Part shown: positions 45,401-57,294 of the stretch, piece by piece
How positions within the stretch are numbered: position 1 is the first letter of the stretch
How the letters are laid out: each line of letters opens with the position of its first letter
From: Acanthosoma haemorrhoidale
Lineage: Eukaryota; Arthropoda; Insecta; Hemiptera; Acanthosomatidae
Reading direction: 5' to 3'
NCBI GenBank assembly: GCA_930367205.1
Contig: OV884009.1
Coordinates: 35,535,841-35,599,840, forward strand
Length of the DNA stretch: 64,000 nt
Translations under genes and position numbers: made by a program
Notes under the pieces: generated by a model
Databases searched by the model: none
Told to the model about the DNA's origin: nothing
The model's input: only the letters and a program-made list of their open reading frames with translations

Positions 45401-46584
45401 AGCTCGATATTCGTTATACGCAATTGTTAATTACTCTGCTACAAGACGTACAGAGAATAATGTATTTCTTTCTTTACATCCCTCCAGTTTGTTTATTTCC
45501 TTATTCCTTTGTTCTTTGGTTTTTCAATCTCGCCCGAGGATCGGCTCCCCGCCCCACAATCACCCCCCCCCCCATGGCTAGGAGCTGCATCCTTATCATT
45601 TATGCCGTACTACTCCCTCTTTTATTTCCCAATTTCCGCATATTCTCCCCGAGTCAGCGTTTCTCTCACCCTCCATAATCTTGCTTTTGTTTCTGCTTCT
45701 GTGTAGATTAAAGGTTCAGCACGAGTCTCCCTCAGCCAGTGCAGTCAAATATTTACGTTCGGATCTTCGGATGCCCTTGAATGTTGGATAAGGGACTACA
45801 CATGGGATCGATGTTTGGTCCACCAGGTATTCCTTTAATTGGCTAAAGGGCATGCAATATGCCTATTGATTTTGTTAGTTTGTTCTAGGGGATGCAAACT
45901 ACAAGGGTTCATTAATATCAACATATATACAATCTGATTATTTAATGATTATTCAATACCACTTAGGCTTGGTTATGTATTTTGGGGGTTTTAAAACTAT
46001 TCAACATAGCAACTATATATCTTGTGGATGCAAGTGAGACTGATAAAAAGGCCCCAGAAACCCCTGCGGCTGACTTGGGGCTGACAGGCGACACCCCAGT
46101 CCCATATATATGGTAGGCAGGACGTGTATGTATTGTAAGGACACAAGGAATGATCGGAGTATGTGGGGGAAAACAAGCTACTTAATTGGTTATCGTTACT
46201 TTATTAAAGATGAACCAATCCATTGCCAACAATTATAAAATACTCAAGTTATATGCCATGTTCAGTCACAAGATTTTGTCTGGCTCAATAGAAGAGTATC
46301 TGTTTCCAAAAAAGGCACAGATTAACTGTATCTCTGTTTGTCTGTATTTTTAACGATTGCGGTCGTACAAAATTATATTTCCTTTTTTATTATAGATTTC
46401 TCAGGTCAAAAAGAAGACATTTATTATTCGGGTTCAGATTTTTCCCATGGTTGGAGTCACCTTAGAGATCTAAAAGAAAAACTAGTTTCAAAAATATTCA
46501 AACAATAAAGTTTTTGGAGTCATGTTTGAGGAGTGATAATAAAATAAACTTTAATAGCTAGTCGATACAAAATTAATTCACTTA
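42441..46584. other. Unassigned DNA
   Basis: No gene recognised apart from a tRNA-like remnant at 43.72-43.84 kb. A GC-richer patch at 42,640-42,900 and a C12 run near 45,567 are present. ORFs at 45.4-45.7 kb (61-84 codons) overlap one another and show no motif. Confidence 0.45.
43715..43840 (-). pseudogene. tRNA-like remnant (tRNA pseudogene or SINE head)
   Basis: On the minus strand, TGGCTAAGTTAGTAGA is close to an A box / D-arm. It is followed by TCTGACTCGAGATCAGGA, which can form an anticodon arm (TCTGA / TCAGG around CTCGAGA). Where the T-arm should begin, AT-rich bases intervene, and a possible arm GTGGGGGTGAATTCCAC appears about 45 bases on. A functional tRNA is not supported; a tRNA pseudogene or tRNA-derived SINE fragment fits best. 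Confidence 0.35.
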
Positions 46585-47245
46585 CCTTAGCAAGCAAGGG
46601 TCCAGCCTGTGGTAATCATTGGACAGAAGGAAGTCTAGGAATCAGGGAAGTGAGTGTTAAAAGGACTTGCATAGCAAAAAAATACCTGTCACCCTCAGGT
46701 GTCCCCTGGATCACCCGAAGGTATCTGCTCTGACAAAAACACTCTTATACAGGCTATTTCAATAGAAAGCTCACTCTCTTAAATAAACTAACTTTTAATA
46801 AATAAATGTAGTTTAATCCTAAAAATATTACAATATGTATGAATGTGGCCTAAACAAAGATTTACAACACCAAGACTTTGCTACAAATGGAATCAGCAGA
46901 AACAAAAAAGCATGTCCCTTTATTAAGTAATGCCTATTAAATTAATATATATTCAATTATGTTAATTAACTCACTGGCATATTGTGCTGTTATTTAAAGC
47001 GAGTCACTGAGAACTTTGAAGGAATATAAAGTACAGAAAAATAAGTTTTAGCTTTTTTTTTTTTTATTGAGAAGAAAAACGCATTTAATTTATTACTCCA
47101 AAAAGTCAGACCTATTATTTGAAAAGAGAGTGACTAACCTCGGAGCCTTATAGGCCGTGAATACCGTTTTGTAACGAAACAAAAAGTCCTGAATTTTAGT
47201 TAAAAATGATATTGAAAATAAAAAATAAAGAGATGCGTATTGTAG
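46585..47245 (+). repeat. Dispersed repeat R4, copy B (no mariner)
   Basis: The left part carries CTGTGGTAATCATTGGACAG and GGGAAGTGAGTG, then a TTTCAATAGAAAGCTCACT block shared with 59.65 kb. The right part from 46,925 (TTCAATTATGTTAATTAACT, GGCATATTG, GCGAGTCACTGAG), then CCAAAAAGTCAGACCTATTA and TTATAGGCCGTGAATA, is collinear with both mariner flanks of copy A. ORF 47,206-47,400 is incidental. Confidence 0.65.
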
Positions 47246-48683
47246 CTCTAGTTTCGGGTACGAGCTTCATATGTGCGTATGTTTATATATATATATATTG
47301 TACTATAGGTTGTTTAGGCAACAGTCACGTATATTTTATTGATATTCTGGAATCAAAGAAAGTCATTATGTATAGTGAAATATTCAGATTGATTCTATAA
47401 AGTGAGTTTGTTGGCTAAAATTGACATTACCAAGTGCAAAAAGAACTAGCTTTTAAGGCAGTCCGGTATATACCTATAAGGTATATACCTAGTCATAAGT
47501 TTTTTCCTTGATGATAAACCTCGTCTCGGCGAGCATGGGTTGGTATACTTTAGAACTATGCAGGCATATCTAGAAGTGGTTTAAGATATCAAAAGCGCGT
47601 GTTTCCTTCTTTATCTATAACTTCCTGCTCCGAAATATCGTTTATATTCATAAGTGCCACATGTAGGAGATCAAGGTAAGCCACTTAATTGACATCGAAT
47701 TGTTTTATTGGTTAGTTTATATTGCAAAGTCACTCATTAAACTAGCACGCGTACATAAATATGTTACATAAATTAATGTGATCAACAAAACAGAAATGAA
47801 CAATACTTGCAATTAATTATATCAAGCTCGCATACTTCGACACGCATCTTTAAGATCACCAGCCTCAGTAAAAAAAAATGAAACAAAACTTTCAAATTAA
47901 AAAAAAAAATTTTTAGCACAATTTAGTATTATTATATACATATTTATGGAAATCAAGCCATATAGGCATATTCAAAAAAACAGCATTACTTTTAAGCAAA
48001 ATGACAACGAAATGCCCGAAAAGTTGTATATGTCTTACACCATTGACAGCTGTTAAATAAGAATGATTGGAACACAAAAAAATATTCCGTTTTACGATAG
48101 CAGTCATTAAAATGATTCGATAGATCTGGAATTTTAGATATATAATTAGCAACACCTCTAAATAAGCTGGTTTCCTATTAGTTAAATTACAATAACGGAA
48201 AGCTAGGAAAATATAATTAAACTTGATATAAATGGACATTAGTGATGCGATTGAATAATTTAAACCATATATTGACGCTTCAGCAGGTTTCAATTAGTAT
48301 GTTTTGTTGTTGTTTAAAGTGAATTTTTATATTATTGAACGCTTCTGATTCTCTTCAAATATCCACTAATCGATGTTTAACTTATTATAGTATCCTTAGG
48401 ACTATGAATGATAGTATTTTCAAATTGAGCGTAACAGTCAAATGGCATACAAAAAGGTTTTTAAAAACCCATGACAGGAAATCATGTTTACTATCCAACT
48501 TTCCTGCGTACTACTGACCTAGTAATGTTTGTTTTCCTTAGAGGTGGATAGAAATTTATTTTTTCTATTACAACTATTTTTAAAACTTTTTATCCATCAT
48601 GGGAAATTTGGTATATGAACAAGTGGAATGATGAATTTAAAGATATTATACTTAATAGTCCTGAGGACTCATCCCTTCCAAGT
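47246..48683. other. AT-rich unassigned DNA
   Basis: No gene recognised. A doubled palindrome GGTATATACC lies at about 47,467-47,492. The 126-codon minus-strand ORF at 47,913-48,293 is the longest orphan frame nearby but has no known motif and lies in AT-rich DNA; it may be chance. Confidence 0.45.
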
Positions 48684-49067
48684 TAACCGTCGAAACCTTT
48701 CAAACCACTCTAACCCCCTAGCTCAGGTATTGCACTGCGCCACACATCCCTACAATCCTCCTTGGAGGCTAAAGCGGCATCCTGACCTGCAATAAATACG
48801 TGTCAATCATGTACTGATCGTCTGCGGCTTTCACGCTCTTGGTCAGCCTCCACTGGCTCTTATCCGGTGACGGCGGGGGACATCCCAAAACTCCGCTTCC
48901 TCTTTCACATGTGAGGGAGGTAACAACCATGTGGATTTGGGAGGTCTCTAAGGTATTTGTAAATACTGTATGAATGAGCGAGTGAATGTAGAACTTTAAA
49001 TATGGCATGAATGAGGACAATTACATATTGCCCAATAAGACATATTGTAATTTTATCACAATAAACA
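48684..49067 (+). mobile_element. LINE-A 3' UTR copy, plus strand
   Basis: The only full tail copy in this orientation. It runs from CGTCGAAACCTTTCAAACCA through CTTGGTCAGCCTCC, GGTCTCTAAGGTATTTGTAA and TATTGCCCAATAAGACATAT, and ends ATTTTATCACAATAAA near 49,065. The end shows the terminal AATAAA directly. The minus-strand ORF at 48,769-49,020 is a shadow. Confidence 0.85.
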
Positions 49068-49082
49068 TTTGATTTGAAAAAT

Positions 49083-49118
49083 AGTCTTAAGGACGTCTTA
49101 ACAGGCGAAACGTCGACT
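49083..49118 (+). ncRNA. Hammerhead-ribozyme-like motif, site 1
   Basis: Segments in order: AGTC (49,083-49,086), core TTAAGGA (canonical CTGANGA with two transitions), spacer C, stem II GTCT-TAAC-AGGC (49,095-49,106), GAAA (49,107-49,110), CG, cleavage-site dinucleotide TC (49,113-49,114), GACT (49,115-49,118). Stem I (AGTC/GACT) pairs perfectly, and stem II pairs with one G-U. The very short stem III (A-CG-U) is that of minimal type-I hammerheads known from Penelope-like retroelements. The changed core suggests it no longer cleaves. ATAAAG follows at about 49,122. Confidence 0.5.
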
Positions 49119-49317
49119 CAAATAAAGAAATTTGAAGGAGCTCTTTTGAAAAATTAAATCTTCACACTTAGTAAATATTGAAAGTGTCTCATTTTAGAGT
49201 TTTATGAACCTTTTGGTGACCAATAAGGTTAATAAATAACCATGAGATTGTCGCTTGCTTGTGAGACGTTGATTAAATTAGTTTTCAATTGCACGTTGTC
49301 TACAGACTTTTTTACTC

Positions 49318-49405
49318 TGAGGTAGATATGATGCAAGGCGCTGCCAAGGGCTGGGTGCGGCGAGCAGTGGATATTTGGCAGCGCCTTGCAGAGATAACTA
49401 TCTCA
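49318..49405. ncRNA. Long GC-rich hairpin (possible structured RNA)
   Basis: A 16-bp perfect inverted repeat, TGCAAGGCGCTGCCAA (49,332-49,347) against TTGGCAGCGCCTTGCA (49,375-49,390), is extended by an outer stem: TGAGGTAGATAT (49,318-49,329) against ATAACTATCTCA (49,394-49,405), with one mismatch and one G-U. A 2x3 internal loop joins the two, and the apical loop is about 25 bases. It has the size of a pre-miRNA hairpin, and the plus-strand 5' arm begins TGAGGTAG. There is no paired lower stem beyond 49,318, which argues against a normal microRNA precursor. Other explanations are a DNA-transposon palindrome or a structured RNA of a retroelement. Confidence 0.45.
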
Positions 49406-49737
49406 ACAGCTAACTCTTTCTCCAGCCGGCTTCCAGCCTCCAAATCCTCTTCAGTCCAACTAACTTATCCAGGCCTCTAATGCCTCGTCCACTGGAGCCA
49501 ATGTTCCAAAACTGATAACACCAATTGATAATATACTGTGAGGAATGACATGAGGTTCCTTCCACCGAGTAAGGTAAAAACCAGAAGACAACTTCAATTC
49601 TGTCAAGTACAAATTCTCGATTCTGTATAGAAATTCCTTACTTACATTATTAACTAGCCCAATCAAAAATAAGAGTTTTGGGATCCGATAATAGAATTAG
49701 CTTATTTAAATATTTAGACATTGTGAAAATCATATCT
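49406..49737. other. Unassigned DNA
   Basis: No gene or repeat recognised; short overlapping ORFs of 63-68 codons carry no motif. Confidence 0.5.
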
Positions 49738-49793
49738 TTAACAAAAGTGTTTTAGTCTCTCCTAGAAAATGTTTAATTTATCGTTACATCACC

Positions 49794-49829
49794 AGTCGAG
49801 GTTTCGCCTATTCAGGCATCCTCAGAACT
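49794..49829 (-). ncRNA. Hammerhead-ribozyme-like motif, site 3 (best conserved)
   Basis: On the minus strand: AGTT (49,826-49,829), core CTGAGGA (49,819-49,825), T, stem II GCCT-GAAT-AGGC (perfect, 49,806-49,817), GAAA (49,802-49,805), CC, cleavage dinucleotide TC (49,798-49,799), GACT (49,794-49,797). Stem I pairs AGTT with GACT (one G-U). The CTGANGA and GAAA cores are both intact; only the two-base stem III (CC in place of a self-complementary CG) departs from the usual minimal form. Downstream sequence (ACTAAAACACTTTTG on the minus strand) recurs near 34.53 kb. Confidence 0.6.
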
Positions 49830-50165
49830 ATGGTAATATGTTTGAATTCATTATTCCATTCTTCTCGTCTAAGATATGTAAAACCTTTTAATAGATTACT
49901 ACGGCCCATTTCGCAAGAAAACTAGCACAACTATGTTGGTGGATGTTTCACAGACTTAACCAATAACACCCTAATGATTGTTCCAAGATGCATGAAAGAG
50001 TTGCCAATTCGGTTCGCAATAGTGGAAGAATGGAATAATGCGTGTTGTACCAGCTTCTTCACCCAGAAAATATCCATCTACGTTTTCATGTTTTAATAAT
50101 AAAAATCTTAGGCGTCACTTAAGAGAGGGGGAAACTAGTCCGTGATACAGTTGATGCCCACTAGG
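49830..50165. other. Unassigned DNA
   Basis: No gene recognised. The sequence becomes GC-richer towards 50,150 near the TATA box. Confidence 0.4.
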
Positions 50166-50880
<715 letters not shown>

Positions 50881-51048
50881 GCCGACTAGGCCACCAGCAA
50901 AGGTCAAACACCACAGGTTCACCCATACTATCTCTTTCTCGACGGCCACCAGGCAGCGACCGTGTCATAGAGACCCTAGCCCGCAGTGGTTGTCTTCCCC
51001 CTTTGGGATGACCCAACAATGCATTCAAAGATAATATCAGTTTTAGAC

Positions 51049-51080
51049 CTGAGAACTTCTGAGTAGGCGAAATGTTGAAT
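51049..51080 (+). ncRNA. Hammerhead-ribozyme-like motif, site 2 (decayed)
   Basis: Core CTGAGAA (51,049-51,055; one change from CTGANGA), C, TTCT-GAGT-AGGC (three of four pairs), GAAA (51,069-51,072), TGTT, GAAT. Stem I pairing is lost. AAATAAAGGATTTTG follows (about 51,085-51,100), resembling the AAATAAAGAAATTTG after site 1, so the two are probably related copies. Confidence 0.4.
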
Positions 51081-51100
51081 GGTAAAAATAAAGGATTTTG

Positions 51101-52490
51101 GGTAGACTCAAAAGGTGCCTCTTTTTGAAGTGTACGCTATTTTCTTGATATTGTTTTTTTACCTTTCCGTTCTTTGTTTTATTTAGGTACTCCTATGAAT
51201 ATGACTTACGTCATGATTTGAAGATCTCTAGGAGAATGATAGTCTATTCAGGTTCAGTTATAGGTGCAGCATTTATCACTGGTAGCAAGTTTGCCAAATG
51301 CAACGGAACGGAAATCATGCGTTGTATAAATATAGTATTAGTTGGAAAATTTTCATTTATAGAAATAAAAAATAAATTAAGTCCTTGGTGTAACACCTTG
51401 TGCAGAGGAAAGCGCCGGCAGAAGGTTGGCACAGGAGTTGGTAGGTGGATCTAAGGTGCTAGTGTTTTCGCTTCTTAATAAAGTATCCCCTCATTTATCC
51501 ACACGAGGCTAAGTCGACTCAGAGTCGAAGCCCATCTCCCAATGAAAAAAACCGGTTCTCTGGTTACCGAATGGCCAGTTGCATCCATATGTATTCAATA
51601 AATCGCTCCAGAACTGCTTATTACATAATTATGTTAATAAGTCAATATATTCTTAAAATGATCGTAATGATTAATGAATCCGCCAACATAAAACTCAAGT
51701 ATTAAAACAATTTTAAAATCGGTCCTTGTAACCATTATACCAGTTCATCTAATCCCTAGAGGATTTCCGAGAATTTTCCATTGATTGCGCCCTTAGTAAT
51801 GACCGTAATATTTTTGATCCGAGATAAAAAAAAAAAGTCACAGTTGTCAGCTCATTCCCGCATCGCGCATTAGCTAACGCATCGCCGATGGAAACAATGG
51901 GACGAAATAATGGACGTAATGCGGGATTTTTGCGGGGGAGGGGGTCAAAAAAATGAAAAATGACAAATATTATGATCTACAGCTCAGCAAACAAATGTTT
52001 TACATTCACTGCACCCCCTCGATCCACCCCCACTTCGAATCCACTTCGGCCTTTGATATTATAATCGGGCTTGTGGAAGTAATTGAGCTCGTAACGTTCC
52101 GGCCCCAGTATCGCTGTTTACAAACAGTAAAATTATTTAGTACTTTTCAAGTGTTATATCTGATATAAAATTTTTATCGGTGGTAAAACTTATACAGCAA
52201 ACGGTATCGGCTTGTGATAGCAATGTTAATGAGGGGGAAATAAGCCTAAGTCGAATAAGCGTTGTATTTTCCACCAATTTAACATGCACTTTTATCAGAG
52301 TTATATCCTACATTACCTTAGTGCCATATGACCTTAAGAAACTACTCTATTTCATAGCACGCTATCAAATTTTAGCGTGTGTTTTGAACAATAAAAATGT
52401 TTTTTATTACGTTATAAATAATAGTATGAATGAGCGGAGAATATGATATTTCCATTTTTTATTAGCTGATATCGGCTACAGACCTCAGGA
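51101..52490. other. Unassigned DNA
   Basis: ORFs of 71-88 codons at 51.2-52.4 kb show no recognisable family. I see no repeat copy here. Confidence 0.45.
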
Positions 52491-52496
52491 ATTCAT

Positions 52497-52529
52497 AAGC
52501 TCATTTTCCTTGAGGACATCATCAGGCTT
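52497..52529 (-). ncRNA. Hammerhead-ribozyme-like motif, site 4 (decayed)
   Basis: On the minus strand: AAGC (52,526-52,529), canonical core CTGATGA (52,519-52,525), T, GTCC-TCAA-GG, AAAA in place of GAAA, TGA, GCTT (52,497-52,500). Stem I (AAGC/GCTT) is perfect, but two to three bases are missing across the stem II/GAAA junction. CTAATAAAAAATGG follows about 30 bases on. Confidence 0.35.
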
Positions 52530-53942
52530 TTGGGATCCTGGCCATTCCTATCATATCATTTGTCATTTAAACAAAACCTAAGCACAATAACCATTAGAGT
52601 CATTTTCCGTAGAAAATTTATTTTATGATTGTTGATATAAAAGTAATTTATAAATATTGATTTTATTATTTGATTATGGTAGCTTAGAATTTGTTTAATC
52701 TAAACGTAACAATACATATGTGCAATGAATAATGTACTACACTGAGCCTGGGTCTCGCTATGCCATTAAATATTTCAATAAAATATCTTTTCGTAATTAC
52801 AAATTAATTTATTTATTATTGGCCCTTCAAAAGTTTGCATGACATATCACACATTTTTTTCAACGGTCTATAAAATGGAACTATAATAAAAAATAACAAC
52901 CATTTCAAAAACCCGGGCTGTGGTCAAGTTACGAACACCTTTTTCGAGAAAAAAAACATTGATAATCAAGATATTTATTTTGACGAAATTGTACATGTAA
53001 TAAAAAATATGTTTTACCAATCAATTAGCGATTGACAGGTAATCTTTTTTTATGGAAATAGCTGTATTCTGTCTGCCGATGAAGCATCAATTGGGAAAAC
53101 GGTCTGTGAACATTACATGTCATAAAGTCGAACAAGCAACTCACAAACCCTGACAGACAAGAGTGAATGCCTAACGAAACCCCCCAAAAATGAAAAATAC
53201 ATAAAGTACTGAATTCTTTAAATTCTTCCCCCATCGCATTTCAATTGTACCGTTCAATTATTTGTTCTTTTAGGCCAGTATTGTTTAAATAATTCTCTAT
53301 TTATTTTAGAATGAGTTCATGATTAGTTTAGTTTAGCACGAAATTTCTTCAATATGGAAACTTGCACTTGTGTGAGTTGATGACAAAATATAAATAAATT
53401 ATTAGTAAAAAATCATAGTTGACCGATTCGTGTTATATATTATATTATATCTGTTATAGAGAAATCGAACAATTATCTTGTTGCTGTGGTTTATCATCAA
53501 AAATCAGTAAAAAGTCAATGAAGAAGTGGAGAATGATAAAAAAAAGTTAAGAAGCTGTTTGCTTAAAAAAGGTTTTGGAAGATTATCATACAAGTTTTTA
53601 CGAAGTAGAGAAGAGAAAATTTATGAGAATAGGCGATGAATGATTGCTACATAACATTCATAGTTACATCTTGGAGTTCATGTCTGACATGCTACCGGCA
53701 GTATAACTGAGACAATAATCCATTACATAGCTTAGTGATCTAACCTAAAATTAGTAATTGACATTGGTTCTCGACAAATAAAACTCAAATAAAAAATTAC
53801 AAATTGTTTAAGATACGACCGAATGGTTTTGTTTTTGAATAAATGTTTTGGCAAAGCCTTTACCGTTGGTAAATAGTTATATTTAGAATGCACTTCATGC
53901 AAAACAGTAAACTGCTTAGTTACAGTAATATTATATATATAA
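52530..53942. other. AT-rich unassigned DNA
   Basis: No gene or repeat recognised; short ORFs only. Confidence 0.5.
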
Positions 53943-54575
53943 TCAGCTTTATTATGATAAAATTACAATCTGCCTCATTGGGAGATAAGTAATTGTGATA
54001 AATGTTTTCATTCATAACATATTTACAATTTTCATTCACTCGCTTATTCATACAGTATTTACAAACAGCCCAGAGACCTCCCAAGTCCACATGGTTGTCA
54101 CCTCACTCGCATGCGAAAGAGAAAGCGGAGTCTTCGGAAGTCACCCACGCTCCTCCTTCAGCCGCGTCATACGAGCCAGCGGAGGCTGACCACGAGCGCG
54201 AGAGCCACATACCCTCAGGACATGATTGGAGAAATTGGCCATTGCCAGGACTCCCACAGTCATATTTATAGCAGGTCCCAAGTCCACTGCCGCTTTGGTT
54301 TCCGACCAGATTTATAGGGATGAGTGGTGCAGTGCAATGACTATGCTAGGGGATTATGGTAGTTGGATAGGTTACTATGGAATTTTATGAACTGGGAAGG
54401 GATGAGTTCGATAATGTAAAGTATATTAAGATCCTTATGAAGGGTTTTATTGCTGACGTAATAAGGGGCATTTACTATTGTTCTCAGGACTTTTTATTGA
54501 AAGAATTGGACACGCTTGATGTTCGACTTTTTTGCTATCCCCCATAGCTCTATTCAGTATACAGTATTATTATAA
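53943..54575 (-). mobile_element. LINE-A 3' end with decayed reverse transcriptase terminus
   Basis: The tail begins at 53,943 (CAGCTTTATTATGATAAAAT) and follows the family through CACAGTCATATTTATAGCAG. It then continues into the ORF end (about 54,380-54,560), which is collinear with 16,545-16,740. On the minus strand the coding part is broken by stops. ORFs at 53,995-54,317 are shadows. Confidence 0.85.
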
Positions 54576-55659
54576 CTACTGAAATTATACGTCATGCCAA
54601 GCTGTGTCTTGTAGGATTGCTTCTTTACAGTAATAATAATAATAAATTTTACTTTTAAATATTACTCTTTAAATAATGTCTACACAGAGTAGGTCAATGA
54701 ATTAAATTTTGATGAAATTTCATCATGTTTCATTCATCAACGGAAGCTCCCTAACAACCCGACAAATTGATCTACTGAAATCCATTTAAAACAGCTTCAA
54801 TGGCCATTTAAATGGCTGAGACAGCGGGAAAGCTGACCGGTTGTAGTGTTTCGATGCAGGCTTACGATGGACTGCCATCCTGATGTGGCATCGCCTCAGT
54901 AATTGGGCCGAAGCAGTATAATGAGTTAAAGTGTCTGAGGGGGCTGATTTAATGCCACGAACTGGGTCACTCCAACCTACCCCTCCCATTTAAATGCATT
55001 TGACGGATTATTTATAGTTGTATCCGTAATCAACCCAACTTCACTTAACTAACAGCTCATCCAGACTTAGCTGGGCTGTGATTAGTAGCTCCTGCAGATT
55101 GAAATTGGACGCATACATCAGGAATCTAAGCAGGTAAATACACACCGTGTAATTATCATAATCGATAGAAAACTATTAATTACAGTTTTTATTATATAGA
55201 TGTGATTAATTACAGCTTGTGTAATTGCCAAGCCCTAAGTGATAGGTTCTGCTTCCATTCGGACATGTATGGATCGTCATTCATGGGACTGTAGGGATCG
55301 CGACATGAGATGATGAAGGCATGTCTCACAACCCTTTGAAATATGCTGAATAGTTTTTAGTCAAGATCAGGAAGTATTTAAAGAAAAACTAACACGAAAA
55401 AAGTAGGGCCCATTCCACCTCTCGTCATTGCCTATGTTCCAATTCATAGATCGAAGCTGTCGAACAAAAGTCATTCGTGAGGGATTACCTTGCCATCTCT
55501 TAGGGTTTTATTTTTTAATTGAAACCCTTTATTTTTTATGTCCTTATGAGTCCCCTGTAAAAGCAGGGACATGAAATTTCATAAGGTGGCCGCGTTTCAT
55601 ATAAGAATGACATGGGGATCGAAGCCATTTCCGTTGAACCTGAGTAACTGAACCAATTA
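54576..55659. other. Unassigned DNA with a weak inverted-repeat pair
   Basis: AATGGCCATTTAAATGGCTG at about 54,798 and, inverted, AAATGCATTTAAATGGGAGG at about 55,000 could be ends of a ~200-bp palindromic element, but the match is poor. The 67-codon ORF at 54,786-54,989 between them has no motif. Confidence 0.3.
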
Positions 55660-56030
55660 ATTATTGGTATTAGTTCGGGTATGAAATCAAATTGAAGATC
55701 ACGACGTACTGATTAACAATATTATTATTTCTTCAGACCATGATTGCACAAAATCATACAAAAACTATTCTTGACAGCATGTTAGTAATATTTACTAAAA
55801 ACTATTATATTGGTAACAACGGGTTCATAACTTTAACACAACCTGTGTTTTTTTTAGAGGAATCTAGTGTTAAAAATAAGACTTACCCAATGAATAATAA
55901 TTAAGGGTCATTTTTTAATTTTAAAAAATAATTCTTTGTTGGTGTTCGATGGGTACAAAATGAACAATTCTTAAGTCCTAAGTTTTAAGTATAGTTTTTT
56001 TTTTGCAACCCCGAATGTATTGTTAAATAT
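55660..56030 (+). repeat. Dispersed repeat R3, copy 1
   Basis: Collinear with 60,320-60,680: TCAAATTGAAGAT, CAATATTATTATTTCTTCAG, CCCAATGAATAATAATTAAG, then AAGTCCTAAGTTTTAA and TGTATTGTTAAATAT. No ORF is shared, so the family is probably non-coding. Confidence 0.7.
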
Positions 56031-57075
56031 ATAGGGGTAATATTTTGCATGGACCATTTCCTAGGGGCCGCGGTATTCCTAGGGATCTCGACGCACTGAT
56101 TAATAATACTTATTATTAATTAAGGATTTTATTAAATATTATTACAAAAAGTACTTAAAAGTCGAAACAAATCGTTTTATAAACCAAAACGAAACCTCAG
56201 ACCGGGTAATGTATCACCTTCGACATGAACTTGTACTGTTAAAATACGTTATATCACTAATAAAAATACTATTTCTGATGATATTCTAAAATAAACCATT
56301 TCGGATATTTGAACTTTTGGTCAAATAGTGGAACCCATAAGGATCGTTAACTAGCATGCACCTATGAATAGATGACACTAGGCTAACTTATGAATATGTA
56401 ATGACTAGGGAACCTATTCCTCTATGTAAAACATGAGTATTATATTCAGCTGCAGAGCATATTCGTATGTGCTTTGCATGTTCATTCGATGTAGTAATGA
56501 GAGAAGTAAATAGCACTACTTACATCTCAAAAATCGCTCATGACGATAAAAGCGGTATTTATTATTAAATTTATCCTTGAATTCATAGATTTTACTATGA
56601 TCCTGTTTGTGTCTCACAATCGTCCTGGTTATTCTCCAGGATGTCATATTTGAAATATATTTGAAGTAGCATATGTATACACACTACAGGCTACGCATGT
56701 TTTGAAAAAGGACATTATTTAAAACTAAATGCAACCAGCATTTGCATGTCCTGTAAATATATTAACCTATCCCTTTGAATTGCACGCTTTCTCGTATAAG
56801 TTCTCAGGAGATTTTTTAATTTAGTTTTTCCGTGGTCGAGTATAAAAAATAAAGCTTGCTGATCGACAAAGTTCTGTTTTGAATTTTACTAATGTTGTAA
56901 TAAACTTCTAATCACACTAAGGTACCGCAACCCAAATCACCCAATAACTTATCTGGTTAGTAGACATTCATTTTCACTAGTTGAAAAAAGCAGTTAGTTT
57001 GTGTGGGTAGTTGGAGAGAAGAAAAAAAACAAAATAATCAATCGGGTCTCTAACAATTGCTTTATTTATACATAA
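56031..57075. other. AT-rich unassigned DNA
   Basis: Nothing recognised. Confidence 0.5.
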
Positions 57076-57294
57076 ATGGATCCCTATCGATTGGGTAATG
57101 TTATAAGCAATGTTAAACAAGAAATTGAAAAGTATTCAGCAAAAAACTCATCTACTTATAAATTGCGTAAGACGATGCTAGATGTTGAAGAAACAATAAA
57201 AATTGAGGTAGAAATGTGCACTATAAATAATGAAAAACTAAACAAGAGATGTCACATAGTTTTCTTTATGTTTAAGAAAACTATAAAAAAGTAA
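57076..57294 (+). CDS. Hypothetical small ORF (72 aa), low confidence
   Basis: ATG 57,076 opens 72 codons ending TAA at 57,292-57,294. The product is Lys- and Glu-rich with heptad-like spacing (NVKQEIEKYSAKNSSTYKLR and DVEETIKIEVEMCTINNEKL) and a basic C-terminus. I recognise no family. Composition is that of the surrounding AT-rich DNA, no splice or promoter signals support it, and chance is a real explanation. I list it because it is the most protein-like orphan frame outside the mobile elements. Confidence 0.15.
   Translation: MDPYRLGNVISNVKQEIEKYSAKNSSTYKLRKTMLDVEETIKIEVEMCTINNEKLNKRCHIVFFMFKKTIKK

Noticed and set aside
47913..48293. 126-codon minus-strand ORF as a host gene
   Set aside because: AT-rich composition, no recognisable domain, and no splice or promoter context.
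49318..49405. A let-7 microRNA gene
   Set aside because: Only the first eight bases of the 5' arm match let-7; the rest and the missing lower stem do not. The hairpin is kept as an unexplained structure.
54798..55010. MITE with ATTTAAAT-type inverted ends
   Set aside because: The end matches are short and palindromic in themselves, no target duplication is visible, and there is no second copy in the window.
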